This document shows positions 1 to 10,500 of a stretch of DNA of 64,000 bases, piece by piece. Every line of letters starts with the position of its first letter. Position 1 is the first letter of the stretch. The stretch comes from Luteolibacter ambystomatis (GTDB taxonomy: Bacteria > Verrucomicrobiota > Verrucomicrobiia > Verrucomicrobiales > Akkermansiaceae), in NCBI RefSeq assembly GCF_018137965.1, contig NZ_CP073100.1, positions 1 to 64,000 on the forward strand. The letters are read 5' to 3'. The position numbers and the translations under genes were made by a program. The notes below the pieces were generated by a model. It was given only the letters and a program-made list of their open reading frames with translations. It made no database searches and was not told the origin of the DNA.

Positions 1-5
1 AGACC

Positions 6-1430
6 ATGATGGCACAGGAGGCAGTGGAAACGATGCATGAAAGCGCAACCGACACGAACACGGAGGTCCACGACGGTGGCGCGTGGGATCTCATTTGCGG
101 TGACTTGCAGTCCATGGTCAGCCGCGATGCCTTCCAGCGCTGGTTCCGTGCCGCGCGCATGACGTCCTGCGAGGACGGCGTGGTTACCATCGGTGTTCCC
201 GGTGAGATCCATCAGGTTTGGATCGAAACGAATTACCTTCCCGAACTGACCTCCGCAGTCTGCGCTCGCATCGAAGGCGTGCATGAGGTCCGCGTGACGA
301 TCGGCACCGAGGAAGTCGCTCCCGTCGAAAAGGAAACTCCCGCCGACGAACCCGCCGCCACCTACGTGCGCCCGGACGAACCCGGCGCGTTCGAGAAGCG
401 CATCAAGGCCGCGGGCCTCAATCCGAACTATACCTTCGAGCGTTTCGTCGTCGGCAACAACAGCCAGTTCGCGCACGCCGCCTGCGAGGCCGTCGCGAAG
501 CGCACCGGAGTCGGCTACAATCCGCTCTTCATTCACGGCGGTCCGGGTCTCGGCAAGACGCACCTGATGCAGTCGATCGGCCAGGAATGGCTGCGTCGCT
601 ATCCGTCCTCGCGCGTCGTCTACCTCACCTGCGAGAAGTTCACCAACGAGTTCATCGATGCCGTCCGCCGCGGAGACATCGAGAAATTCCGCCGCCGCTA
701 CCGCAGCGCGGACGTGATGCTCATCGATGATGTCCAGTTCCTCGCCGGCAAGGAGCGCTCGCAGGAGGAATTTTTCCACACCTTCAACACGCTGCTCGAT
801 GGCCGCCAGCAGGTGGTGCTCACCTCCGACCGCCCGGCCTGCGAGATCAAGAACCTCGAGCCGCGCCTCGTTTCCCGCTTCGAGTGCGGCCTCGCCGTCG
901 AGCTCCAGCCGCCGCAGATGGAGACCCGGATGGCGATCCTCCGCAAGAAGTCGGACGAGTGGAAGGTGAAGGTCGATGGCTCGATCCTCCGTTTCCTGGC
1001 CGAGCGCATTGGCACCAACGTCCGCCGTCTGGAAGGCGCGTTGATGCGCGTGGCCACCTTCGCTTCCCTCGCCGGGGAGAGCGTCAGCGTGGACAAGGTG
1101 GAGCACCTGCTGCGCGACCTGCTCCGCGAGGAAGCCAGTCGCCAGATCAGCATCGACTCCATCCAGAAGGCCGTGGCCGAGCATTTCGACGTCCGCCTCG
1201 CGGACATGACCAGCCGCCGCCGCCCCGCCAGTATCGCCTTCCCACGGCAGGTGGCCATGTATCTGAGCCGGAACCTGACCAAGGGCTCCCTGATGGAGAT
1301 CGGCGAAGCCTTCGGCGGCCGTGACCACGGCACGGTGATCCACGCCTGCAAGAAGATCTCCGACCGCATCGGCAAGGAGCCCGGCATGCGCGAAACCATC
1401 GCCCGGATCGAGTCCGGCCTGCGCCGTTAG
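6..1430 (+). CDS. dnaA: Chromosomal replication initiator DnaA
   Basis: DnaA binds oriC boxes and opens the duplex for replication. The 474-residue product has the normal length and domain order: an N-terminal domain I (about residues 25-95), an acidic Pro/Glu linker, an AAA+ core with Walker A GGPGLGKTH at about 178-186 and Walker B VMLIDDVQF at about 237-245, and a C-terminal DNA-binding domain with the DHGTVIHACKKI signature at about 440-451. Two adjacent ATG codons (6 and 9) can start it. Only five bases precede the first, so the ribosome binding site lies outside the window. dnaN follows on the same strand after a spacer of about 245 bases. Confidence 0.98.
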   Translation: MMAQEAVETMHESATDTNTEVHDGGAWDLICGDLQSMVSRDAFQRWFRAARMTSCEDGVVTIGVPGEIHQVWIETNYLPELTSAVCARIEGVHEVRVTIGTEEVAPVEKETPADEPAATYVRPDEPGAFEKRIKAAGLNPNYTFERFVVGNNSQFAHAACEAVAKRTGVGYNPLFIHGGPGLGKTHLMQSIGQEWLRRYPSSRVVYLTCEKFTNEFIDAVRRGDIEKFRRRYRSADVMLIDDVQFLAGKERSQEEFFHTFNTLLDGRQQVVLTSDRPACEIKNLEPRLVSRFECGLAVELQPPQMETRMAILRKKSDEWKVKVDGSILRFLAERIGTNVRRLEGALMRVATFASLAGESVSVDKVEHLLRDLLREEASRQISIDSIQKAVAEHFDVRLADMTSRRRPASIAFPRQVAMYLSRNLTKGSLMEIGEAFGGRDHGTVIHACKKISDRIGKEPGMRETIARIESGLRR

Positions 1431-1446
1431 GGCATTTGCCACGGAT

Positions 1447-1581
1447 CGCCGGATATTCCGGCGGAAAACAAAAAATTTCCGGGATTTGAAGCGGTTTGGA
1501 GCCTGTTTTCGGGCTCCAACGGCTGGAATCCCGGAGCGGCAACCGCCAAAAATTTTGTGAATTCCGCCGGGAGTCCGGCGG
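1447..1581. repeat. Palindromes in the dnaA-dnaN spacer
   Basis: Three inverted repeats sit in the 245-base spacer. CGCCGGA/TCCGGCG lies at 1447-1463 with a 3-base loop, GGAGCC/GGCTCC at 1498-1517, and CCGCCGG/CCGGCGG at 1564-1581 with a 4-base loop. None is followed by a T-run in the direction of transcription, so they do not look like ordinary terminators. They could be RNA hairpins in the dnaN leader or protein-binding sites. I could not find convincing DnaA boxes between them. Confidence 0.5.
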
Positions 1582-1675
1582 CGGTCTCCAACAGCCCCGA
1601 ATCGTTCACAGAAGTCTTGCAAACGGTTGGCGAAATCGGAAACGTGTCCCCCAACACGCCCGGTTTCTCCCGATC

Positions 1676-2776
1676 ATGAAGTTCCGTATCTCCAAGGAAG
1701 CGTTCCTCGACGGCCTGCAGAAGGTCCAGCACGTCGTCAGCACCCGCACCACGCTGCCGATCCTCTCGAACGTCCTGCTGGTCGCCAGCAACGGCCGCCT
1801 CCAGTTCACCACCACGGACCTCGATGTCGGCATCACCGGCTCGGTGGAAGCCCAGATCGAGCGTGAAGGGGCCACCACCCTGCCGGCCAAGCGCCTTGTG
1901 AACATCGTCCGCGAACTGCCCGCCAGCGAGGTCGAGGTGTCCGTGGATGCGAAGAACGTGGCCTCGATCCAGAGTGGTCCGTCCTTCTTCAAGATCATCG
2001 GCCTCAGCCAGGACGAGTTCCCGCCGCTGCCGGACTTCGGCGGTGCCAAGGAATTCCGCATCCCGCAGATCGTGCTGCGCGACGGCCTCCGCAAGACCTC
2101 CTATGCGATCTCCACGGACGAGACCCGCTATGTGCTCAACGGCATCTTCACCTCCTTCCGTGAGGGCAAGCTGACGCTCGTCGCGACCGACGGCCGCCGC
2201 CTTGCGATGATCGAGAACGATCTTGAGTTCCCCGCTTCCCACGAAACCGACGTCATCATCCCGACCAAGGCCGTGCAGGAACTCCAGCGTCTGCTCGGTG
2301 AGGCCGGTGACGTGCTCGTCCGCCTCAGCGACAGCCAGATTTCCTTCACCGTCGGAGAGAGCCTGCTGGTCAGCAAGTTGATCGAGGGCAACTACCCGAA
2401 CTACCGCCAGGTGATCCCGGGTGACTCCACCGAGCGCGTGCCGCTCAACCGCGAGGCGATGCTCGAAACCGTGCGCCGCGTTTCGCTGCTCTCTTCCGAC
2501 AAGTCGAACTCGGTGAAGCTCGTCTTCGGCGAGAACCAGATCGAAGTGACCGCAAACTCGCCGGACGTCGGTGAAGCCCGTGAGTCGATGGATGTGGCTT
2601 ACACCGGCAAGGCGATGCAGATCGCGTTCAACCCGGACTTTCTCAAGGCTCCGCTCCAGAACCTCGATGCCGAGACCGTCTATCTCGATCTCATCGATGA
2701 GATGAGCCCGGGTGTGATCCGCATCGACGGCAGCTTCCTTTATGTGCTCATGCCGATGCGCGTGACCGGAGGTTGA
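1676..2776 (+). CDS. dnaN: DNA polymerase III sliding clamp (beta)
   Basis: Beta clamp, the ring that tethers DNA polymerase III to the template. The start at 1676 gives MKFRISKEAFLDGL, the usual clamp N-terminus, and a 366-residue protein of normal length. The reading frame stays open upstream to 1496, but that extension looks unlike any clamp and covers the palindromic spacer. The C-terminus YVLMPMRVTGG resembles the conserved ending ...MPMR(L/V) of the family. The gene lies directly downstream of dnaA, the classical order, and is followed by a hairpin terminator. Confidence 0.97.
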   Translation: MKFRISKEAFLDGLQKVQHVVSTRTTLPILSNVLLVASNGRLQFTTTDLDVGITGSVEAQIEREGATTLPAKRLVNIVRELPASEVEVSVDAKNVASIQSGPSFFKIIGLSQDEFPPLPDFGGAKEFRIPQIVLRDGLRKTSYAISTDETRYVLNGIFTSFREGKLTLVATDGRRLAMIENDLEFPASHETDVIIPTKAVQELQRLLGEAGDVLVRLSDSQISFTVGESLLVSKLIEGNYPNYRQVIPGDSTERVPLNREAMLETVRRVSLLSSDKSNSVKLVFGENQIEVTANSPDVGEARESMDVAYTGKAMQIAFNPDFLKAPLQNLDAETVYLDLIDEMSPGVIRIDGSFLYVLMPMRVTGG

Positions 2777-2798
2777 TCCGCGGGTGAACCGTTTTTGG

Positions 2799-2832
2799 AA
2801 AGCCCGGTGCGCGCGAGCGTCCCGGGCTTTTT
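2799..2832 (+). terminator. Rho-independent terminator of dnaN
   Basis: The arms AAAGCCCGG (2799-2807) and CCGGGCTTT (2822-2830) form a 9-bp stem, followed by further T residues. It lies 22 bases after the dnaN stop and before the convergent gene that ends at 2891. Confidence 0.8.
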
Positions 2833-2890
2833 CGTGGTGATTTTTTCAGGGCCTTGCGTAGAGCTTGCCCAGCGGACTTCCCGCGTCCTG

Positions 2891-4879
2891 TTAGAACGCG
2901 ATCTCATGCGCCTGCCCCTGCGGCTTGCGGCCTTGGTAGATCTTCCTGCCCGCTGCATCGGTGACCACGACCTCCACCTCCGGTCCATTGTGACGCACCG
3001 CGAGATTCCATACCCGCCCGAAAGAGCGGATCTTCTCCAGGCTTGCCTGCGGCCATTCCGCCGGGAGCTGCGGAGTGATCGAGCACCTGGCGAGGCCGGT
3101 GGGACGGACGCCCAGCACTCCCTCCGTGAAGATGCGGCAATACAGGGCGGACTCCGCGGCAAGGTGGCTTTGTCCGGCTTCCGGCCATGCTTCGATCGAA
3201 TAGGGGACGTGGTCTCCAAGCAGGCGCTGGCGGGTGAAGCGGGTGAGGTAGTCCAGACCGCGGGTTGTGTCTCCGGCGATGAATGCACCGCGGAGGCCGT
3301 ACAGGGTCGAGCGGTCCCAGTAGGTCTTGGTGCCCGCCTGGGTGAGCAATCCGTCCTTCGTCCAGAGGCGGTCGGAAAACAGGGCTTTCAGCGTGCCATC
3401 CTTCCGCTCGAGGATGCCGCATACCAGTGGCACGCAGATCCATGAGCGCAGGATGTCATTGCCGTCATAGTAACGATAGGTGTCGTAGCCTTCGACCTCG
3501 GCGCCGAAGTAACGGTTGATCGCTTCCTTCAACTCCGCGGCTTGCTTGATGTAGGTCGCCGTGGTTTCGGCCGGTTTGCCGAGATCGCGGGCGAGAGCGG
3601 CTGAGGACAGCAGCGCATCGTGATAAAGTGCGGCCGTGCAGAGGTTCGCCGTTCCGGCGGGGAAGCGGCCTTCCAGCTCATCCTTGTCGGACTTCGGCAC
3701 GCCTTGGTCGTTCAACTGGCGGTGGGTGTATTCGAGGCACCATTCGATCAACGGCCAGACTTCATTGGCGAGTTCGGGGTCCCCGCCCGCCAGCGCCCAG
3801 CGCGAGGCTCCGTAGGCGGTCATGGCCGCGTCCCCACGGTCACCCGCTCCCGCCCAGATATCCCGTCCTTCCGAGATGATCGAAGAAGGGATCGGCTTGT
3901 ACTGGGGATTGATGAATTTGGCATACCAGGCAAACGAGTTCCGGGCGCTTTCCCGTGCGGAGGCGTTGTCCACGAATGCGAAGAACGGGTTGGCGTATTC
4001 GCACTGGTCGTTGCACCAGATCGCGGCCAGGAACTTGTTGCGACCACCCGGGCCATGCATGAGGCCACCGCGGGTGGCATAGATGCTTTCCGTGGTGCGG
4101 TATTTGGCCTGCCGGAACATTTCATCGAAGATCGGATCCGGAGTTTTCAAGACCAAGGTGCCAGCCAACTGCTGGCGGAAGTTCTCCCTCGCCGTGCGCT
4201 CTGCGAATACATCCGGCCATGGAAACGGCTCGCCATCTTTCACCGCGCTGATGCACAGGCCACCGCGCGAGGTCTCGCCGGGTGCCAGCACCATGGTGCC
4301 TGCTCCGATCCATTCGCGCCGTACCTGATAGACGCCCCATTTGCCCTTCGATGCATCGGTCGCGGACTGCTGGAGCCATTTGGGTTGGGTCAGGGTCACC
4401 GGCTTGTCCGAGCGGTTGGTCCACTCGTAGGTTTCGATCATCGCCGGTTGCTCGTTGGAGGCGAAAAGCGTGCGCTGGAATTCCAGCGGGCCCTGCTTGC
4501 CATGAAAGGTCAGGATGCCATCGATGGAAACCCGGTCCATCACCGCTGCAGGCGCGTCCTGTCCGTCAATCTTCGCGGTGGGTTCGGTATCGCTGCCGAG
4601 ACCGATTTGAAGCGCGGCGTGGGTGTTGTCCGGCAGCGTGCGAAGCATCGGCCAGCGGACACTGCGGGTGAGCTTGAGGTGGCCCTGGGCATCGAGGTCC
4701 CAGTTGGTGATGGCATCGACCGACTTGCCGCTCTGCTCCAGATGATCACCGTGCGGGAGGTGCTCCGGTTTGATCTGCCAGGTGATGCCGCCGTCCTTGG
4801 AAACCGTCCATTGCGGGGCGCCCCAGACAGCCGGGGTGAGGAAGAGAATGACGAGTAGTAACGATTGAGGCCGGAGCAT
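2891..4879 (-). CDS. Exported six-hairpin glycosidase-like protein
   Basis: A 662-residue protein starting at the ATG at 4877-4879, with a typical signal peptide (MLRPQSLLLVILFLTPAVWGA). The frame is open further upstream to 5023, but that would bury the signal and run into the ftsH terminator. After an N-terminal beta-rich region (about 25-280), the middle is rich in Trp/Tyr/Asp helical segments such as GGRNKFLAAIWCND and DRGDAAMTAYGASRWAL. This is the pattern of (alpha/alpha)6 glycosidases (GH78/GH95/GH15-like clan). The tail has a small beta-domain. A role in periplasmic or extracellular oligosaccharide cleavage is inferred. I cannot name the family or substrate, and the catalytic acid is not certain. 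Confidence 0.6.
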   Translation of the reverse strand: MLRPQSLLLVILFLTPAVWGAPQWTVSKDGGITWQIKPEHLPHGDHLEQSGKSVDAITNWDLDAQGHLKLTRSVRWPMLRTLPDNTHAALQIGLGSDTEPTAKIDGQDAPAAVMDRVSIDGILTFHGKQGPLEFQRTLFASNEQPAMIETYEWTNRSDKPVTLTQPKWLQQSATDASKGKWGVYQVRREWIGAGTMVLAPGETSRGGLCISAVKDGEPFPWPDVFAERTARENFRQQLAGTLVLKTPDPIFDEMFRQAKYRTTESIYATRGGLMHGPGGRNKFLAAIWCNDQCEYANPFFAFVDNASARESARNSFAWYAKFINPQYKPIPSSIISEGRDIWAGAGDRGDAAMTAYGASRWALAGGDPELANEVWPLIEWCLEYTHRQLNDQGVPKSDKDELEGRFPAGTANLCTAALYHDALLSSAALARDLGKPAETTATYIKQAAELKEAINRYFGAEVEGYDTYRYYDGNDILRSWICVPLVCGILERKDGTLKALFSDRLWTKDGLLTQAGTKTYWDRSTLYGLRGAFIAGDTTRGLDYLTRFTRQRLLGDHVPYSIEAWPEAGQSHLAAESALYCRIFTEGVLGVRPTGLARCSITPQLPAEWPQASLEKIRSFGRVWNLAVRHNGPEVEVVVTDAAGRKIYQGRKPQGQAHEIAF

Positions 4880-4970
4880 GATGCTTGTGGATACGATCAC
4901 GATGAGAGTAATCGCAAAAGATGGGAAGCCGCCAATTCGGGTAGGGTCCGCGGATCCCCATGCGTGTACG

Positions 4971-5002
4971 AAAAAAAAGCGGCCGGGGATCTCCCGGCCG
5001 CT
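4971..5002 (-). terminator. Rho-independent terminator of ftsH
   Basis: A perfect 10-bp stem, AGCGGCCGGG (4978-4987) with CCCGGCCGCT (4993-5002), has a 5-base loop. Read on the minus strand it is followed by a run of eight T (4971-4978). It sits 17 bases past the ftsH stop. Confidence 0.9.
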
Positions 5003-5019
5003 CTTCTCGTGAGGTTGAA

Positions 5020-7386
5020 TCAAGCCGGAGCTCCGACCACCGCGCCCGGCAGCGGGCCGCCATCATCGGTCGAGCCGTCGTCGGCGCGCTTCGGCGTCTC
5101 CTTTTTGCGATACTCGTCCGGAATGGATGGTGGCTTCGGAGAGTTCGGCGGGTTCTTCATGGAGCCGGTCTCGATGAGATCCTTGATGTGTTCGGCATCG
5201 AGGGTCTCGTATTCGAGCAGGGCCTGGGCGATGACTTCGAGGGTCTCGCGGCGTTCGATAAGAAGTCGCTTCGCGTCACCGTAGGCGTGGTCGATGAGGC
5301 CCTTGACTTCCTCGTCGATGAGCTTGGCGGTGGCGCTGCTGTAGTTGGCGCGGCGTCCAAGATCGCGTGCCAGGAAGACCTCGCCATCGGATTCGCCGTA
5401 TTCGACCATGCCGAGCTTTTCGCTCATGCCCCACTCGCAGACCATCTTGCGGGCGATGTGGGTGGCCATGCGGATGTCGCCGACGGCGCCGTTGGTCACG
5501 TTGCCGAAGACGATTTCCTCGGCCACACGACCGCCCATGGCGACCACGAGCTGGTCGAGCAGTTCGGCCTTGCGGTAGGTGAACTTGTCCTCCGTTGGCA
5601 GGAACATGGTCGAGCCGAGCGAAGGTCCGCGCGGGATGATCGTCACCTTGTGGAGCGGATCGGTGTGCTCGAGAATCTCGTTGAGAATCGCGTGGCCGGC
5701 TTCGTGATAAGCGGTGTTCTCCTTCTCCTTGTCGGAGAGGGCGAGCGAGCGGCGCTCGCGACCCCAGCGGACCTTGTCGCGGGCTTCCTCCAGTTCGGCG
5801 AGCGTCACCGCGGTCATGCCTTTGCGGGCGGCCAGCAGCGCGGCCTCGTTGATGAGATTGGCGAGTTCAGCGCCGGAGAAACCGGGCGTGCCGCGGGCGA
5901 TCACGCCGAGATCGGTGTTCGCCGCGAGTTTGATCTTCTTCACGTGGACCTTGAGGATCTCCTCACGGCCCTTGAAGTCGGGAAGGGAAACGGTGACCTG
6001 GCGGTCGAAGCGGCCCGGGCGCAGCAGCGCGGGGTCGAGCACGTCCGGACGGTTGGTCGCGGCGATGATGATCACGCCTTCCTGGGTGTCGAAGCCGTCC
6101 ATCTCCACGAGGAGCTGGTTGAGCGTCTGCTCGCGCTCGTCGTGACCACCGCCGAGGCCATGGCCGCGGTGACGACCGACGGCGTCGATTTCATCGATGA
6201 AGATCAGGCAGGGCGCATGCTTCTTGCCTTGCTCGAACATGTCGCGGACGCGCGAGGCACCCACGCCGACGAACATTTCGACGAAGTCGGAACCGGAGAT
6301 CGAGAAGAACGGCACGTCCGCCTCACCAGCAATGGCGCGGGCGAGCAGGGTCTTGCCGGTGCCCGGAGGGCCGACCATGAGCACGCCCTTCGGAATCGAG
6401 CCGCCGAGCTTCTGGAACTTCCGGGGATCACGCAGGAAATCGACGATCTCCCAGAGTTCTTCCTTGGCTTCCTGAATGCCGGCCACGTCCTTGAATGTGA
6501 CCTTGTTGCGATCCATGGTGAGCAGGCGGGCCTTGCTCTTGCCGAAGGACATCGCGCCGCGTCCGGCCGCCTTCATCTGCTGGCGGAACAGGAACACGAG
6601 CAGCAGGACGACCAGCAGCACCGGCAGGAAGGTGACGATGGCGGTCTTGAGGAAATCGGTGCTGTTGTCGTAGGTGCCGTTGGAGCGGATCAGCTTGGCG
6701 AGGTCGTCGCCCAGCAGCGCCACGGAGGCGTTCACCTCGAACTGGTGCGGTTCCAGCACCTTGCCGTCGGAGCCCTTCGGCGTTTCCCAGTTTTTGATTT
6801 CCTTGCGGAAGCCCTTGAGAGTGGCGTCGAACGAACCCGGCGCGGAAACGAGGGTGAGCGGAGTCGGTGCATTGTTGGTCACCACTTCACCCAACGCCCA
6901 GGCCTTGCGGAACTCCGCCATCGAGAGCAGGCGGACTCCGTTCGGAGCGGCTTCCGCGGGAGCAGGGGTGGCGGTCACCTGGCGGATCGGCACGTGATCG
7001 CGCATCAGGAGCTTCAGTTCATCGGTCTCCAGCAGGAGATTGACCGGCACCTGGAAGGCGTAGTCCTCGGTCTGGGGATTTTCCGGCTTTTTCGGCTGGG
7101 GCTGCACCCAGCCGGAGATGGTGGCATCGTAGGACGAGTCCTTCATGGCGACCTTGAAGGGGTATTTCTTCTGGTCGTTGAGGATCACGCGGCCTTGGTC
7201 CCATGCCTCGCGGAACTCGGGATAGGTGATGCTTTTCGAGTTGCCGCCGATATTGGGATTCAAAAATGCGACGCCAAGAATCAACAGGGCCACTGTCAGG
7301 AAGATGAGCAGGCGCCAGTTGAAGCCGGTCGGTTCACCCGGGCGGTTGGGACCCTGGGGTGTTCTAGAGTTCTGGGGATCGGACAT
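5020..7386 (-). CDS. ftsH: ATP-dependent zinc metalloprotease FtsH, enlarged periplasmic region
   Basis: Membrane AAA+ protease that degrades misfolded and regulatory membrane proteins. The start at 7386 ([10 protein letters not shown]) gives 788 residues, longer than the usual roughly 610-650. Membrane segment 1 is at about 25-43 and segment 2 at about 247-268. The AAA+ domain has Walker A GPPGTGKT (339-346) and Walker [10 protein letters not shown] (394-402). The zinc motif HEAGH is at 561-565. The extra length is periplasmic: residues about 51-132 and 150-235 look like two copies of one domain (FREAW...YDATISGW versus FRKAW...FDATLKGF, each followed by a Leu/Asp-rich helix). The C-terminal tail is Pro/Lys-rich. 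The gene is divergent from the FHA/ABC fusion. Confidence 0.95.
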   Translation of the reverse strand: MSDPQNSRTPQGPNRPGEPTGFNWRLLIFLTVALLILGVAFLNPNIGGNSKSITYPEFREAWDQGRVILNDQKKYPFKVAMKDSSYDATISGWVQPQPKKPENPQTEDYAFQVPVNLLLETDELKLLMRDHVPIRQVTATPAPAEAAPNGVRLLSMAEFRKAWALGEVVTNNAPTPLTLVSAPGSFDATLKGFRKEIKNWETPKGSDGKVLEPHQFEVNASVALLGDDLAKLIRSNGTYDNSTDFLKTAIVTFLPVLLVVLLLVFLFRQQMKAAGRGAMSFGKSKARLLTMDRNKVTFKDVAGIQEAKEELWEIVDFLRDPRKFQKLGGSIPKGVLMVGPPGTGKTLLARAIAGEADVPFFSISGSDFVEMFVGVGASRVRDMFEQGKKHAPCLIFIDEIDAVGRHRGHGLGGGHDEREQTLNQLLVEMDGFDTQEGVIIIAATNRPDVLDPALLRPGRFDRQVTVSLPDFKGREEILKVHVKKIKLAANTDLGVIARGTPGFSGAELANLINEAALLAARKGMTAVTLAELEEARDKVRWGRERRSLALSDKEKENTAYHEAGHAILNEILEHTDPLHKVTIIPRGPSLGSTMFLPTEDKFTYRKAELLDQLVVAMGGRVAEEIVFGNVTNGAVGDIRMATHIARKMVCEWGMSEKLGMVEYGESDGEVFLARDLGRRANYSSATAKLIDEEVKGLIDHAYGDAKRLLIERRETLEVIAQALLEYETLDAEHIKDLIETGSMKNPPNSPKPPSIPDEYRKKETPKRADDGSTDDGGPLPGAVVGAPA

Positions 7387-7586
7387 GGTGGGCGTGGGGA
7401 CGCAGCCTCTCGCGGCCGGGTTCGCTGGATAGTAGCACGAACCGAGCCGGTTGCAAAAGGCGCGACAGCGTAAATCTACGGTTGCAAAAGGGAATCGCTT
7501 TTTTCCTCCCCTGCGGGAGAGGGGGATCCGCGCCTCGGAAAGCGGCAGACTTGCCCTCATCCCAACATCCGGCAAGCATCCGCCGC

Positions 7587-10500
7587 GTGGAACCGAATCA
7601 ACCGCCCGGACGGGAACCCCGCAGCGCCGCCACCGGCTGGATGCGGTGGACCCGTTGGCTGCGGGTGATTCCCGGAATCGGGCGGCTGCGGTCGCTGCGG
7701 CCGGGCACGGGAGCCCACGTCGGGGTGTTGGTGGACGCCTTTGCGGCCTTCGCGACCCTGGATGACGAATTGAGCACCATGGAGGCCGATCTGGTGCTGG
7801 ATTTGCTCCGCAGCGCCTTCCCGGATGTGGACCATGGCTGGTTGGCGCGCCGTCTCCAGCGGGCGGTCCGGAATCCCACCCCCCTGCACACGATCGCGGG
7901 GGAAATGAAGAATTTCCTCAATGACACCGGCAAGCTGGCCGTTGGACTCCAGTTGTTTACGCTGGTGGATGCGGCGGGCCGTTCCGAGCGCAGCCGGGCC
8001 AGTTTCGAGCGGTTCATGCGCCGCCTCGGCCGCCCGGACTATGGTCTGGCGATCCTGCGGGAAATGCGTGGTACGGAATTCGCGGACCAGCCGCCGTTCG
8101 ACCGGTTGGTGTTCGGTGGGGAAGGGGCGGACGTGGTGTTGCCACCCGCCGCCCGGGATCATTCCTTCCGTGTGTACCGGACCGGCGATCTGCTGCTGGT
8201 GCGAAACATGGGTCCTGCTCCCTTGTGGATCCGCGGGCGGTCTCTGGAGCCGGGGGCTTTCCTGCGGATGCGGGAGCGCCAGCCGCTGGTCATCCCGGGA
8301 TGGACCCTCACGCATGAGGATCTGGTGTTTTTCCTCGATGTGGGGCGCACCGAGAACCCGCCGTCGATTTTCATCGAGGCGCATGACGAGGGATTCACCG
8401 CGGAACGCACCCGCAGCCGCCAGAGCCTGGTGCGCGTCCGTTTCGGTCTCAATGCGGAGGTCGAGGCCTTCCGGGATACCACGCTTCATGCGGGCAGCCG
8501 CGGCGCGCTCACGAAGGGAGATGTCATCCATTGCCACAACCACGAGCGGTTGAGCGATGACAAGGGCTTCAGTGTCTCGATCGATGACCTGCGCCGCCGC
8601 GCCATCCATGCCGGCCGCCGTTTCCGTCTCGCCAGTGATCGCCAGGAATATCTCGTCTCGAACGATCCCACCGCGCTTTCCCGCGGAGATCTGTTGTTGG
8701 GGCCCAAGCTCGCGCCACGCGTGGTCATGTTCATCCGTTTCGATGAGCAGCGCGCGGAAGGCATGCTGGAACTCCGCGAATCGGAAGGCCCCGTCTTCGT
8801 CGATGGCATTCCGGTGCGAGGCAATGCTCCGCTCAATGATGGTTCGTTGATCCGTCTCTCCGGCAGCCAGGCGGTGCGCTGCCGCTTTAGCGAAGGCTTC
8901 CTTGACGAAGAGCGCACACAGATTGAATCGCTGGTCGCAGAGGATGTGATCCACGACTTCGGGCCTGGCTCTCGAGCGCTGGATAACATCAGCTTCGATA
9001 TCCGCCGCGGTGAGATGCTGTGCATCATCGGCCCCAGCGGCAGTGGCAAGAGTACGCTCTTGTCCGTTCTCTCCGGCCAGCTCGAGCCGACGCGCGGACA
9101 CATCCGCATGAACGGCATCGACCTGTACGAGCACCGCGAGCGGCTCGTTCCCTTCGTGGCACACATGCCGCAGGAAGAGGCGCTCAATCCGCAGCTCACC
9201 GTGCGCGAGCACCTGCGTCACGCCACCACCGTGCGGCGTCCAGCATTGTCGCTGGCGGAGCATGAGCGCCGCGTGGACAGTGTGCTCGCCGAACTCGGCC
9301 TCCAGCCGATCGCCCGCCGCCGTGTGGGATCGCCGGGGGAGAAAACACTTTCCGGTGGCGAACGCAGTCGTCTCAATCTCGGACTCGATCTCGGCAGCCG
9401 GGCGGAAATCTTCCTTTTTGACGAACCCATCTCCGGCTTGTCATCCAAGGACTCCGAGCATGTCGCGGAAACGTTGCGCTCGCTCGCCCGCGACAAGATC
9501 GTCATTGCCTCGCTCCATCGTCCCGGGGCTACCGTGCTGCGCTTGTTCGACAAGGTCCTGCTGCTGGACAGCGGCGGGCGTATCGCCTTCTTCGGCACGC
9601 CACAGGCGATGGTCACGTATTTCCGCGAGGCCTGTGACGAGCTGGCGATCTCGCATCCATCCGTGATCGCGCGCACTCCGCTTGGTGCGGATTTTGTTTT
9701 CGATGTGCTGGAAACGCCGCTCAGCGCGATTGGTGGAGGCCTCAATCCGGTGGCAGCCCGCCGGTTCCCTCCGTCGTTCTGGCAGGAGCGTTTCGAAAGT
9801 CTTTCGCTGGTGAAGTCGCTCGCGCCTGGAGAGAGCAGTCCGCCGCGTCTCGGGGATACGCCGTCTCCGGAACTCCTGCCGGTGCCACCGAAGCCCGCGC
9901 GCCGGTTTCAATCCCTCGTCGCGCTCTTCGCCACGCATTTCCAGAGATCGCTGCTTTCGAAGTTCCGCAACCGGGGAACGCTCTACAGCACGTTCCTCGA
10001 GGCGCCGCTGCTCGCGATGTTGATCGGCATCACGCTGCGCTCATCTCCGAAAGGCTCGTATGAGTTCGATACCGCCTTGCACATCCCGGCATATCTTTTC
10101 CTGAGTGCCACCGTCGCGATGTTCCTCGGCCTCACCAACTCGGCCACGGAGATTTTGCGTGACCGTCCGCTGTTGCGCCGCGAGCGCAACTGCCAGCCGG
10201 GAGCAGGACTCTACATCGCGGCCAAGCTTTGTGCGCTGGGTCTCGTCGCCGCCGCACAATGCCTGGCCTATCTCGTGATCGCGAATCCGATCCTCGGCAT
10301 CCGCGGCATGTTGCTCGATCATTGGTTCTGGCTGACGCTTACGGCCTGGACGGGCACCGGTCTGGCTCTGGTCGTTTCCGCGCTGGTGAAGACGGAGCGC
10401 GCGGCGCTGACTTCGGTGCCGCTGCTGCTTGTGCCGCAGATGCTTCTCGCCGGTGCGCTGGTGCCTTACCGCGAAATGAACCGCGGTCTCTTTTGGACTG

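Noticed and set aside
1600..1615. Possible DnaA box (TCGTTCACA)
   Set aside because: Three mismatches to TTATCCACA, and no cluster of boxes or AT-rich unwinding element nearby.
4960..7473. Long plus-strand open frame opposite ftsH (about 837 codons)
   Set aside because: It is the complement of a clear ftsH gene; high GC at third positions opens the opposite strand. The product has no family features.
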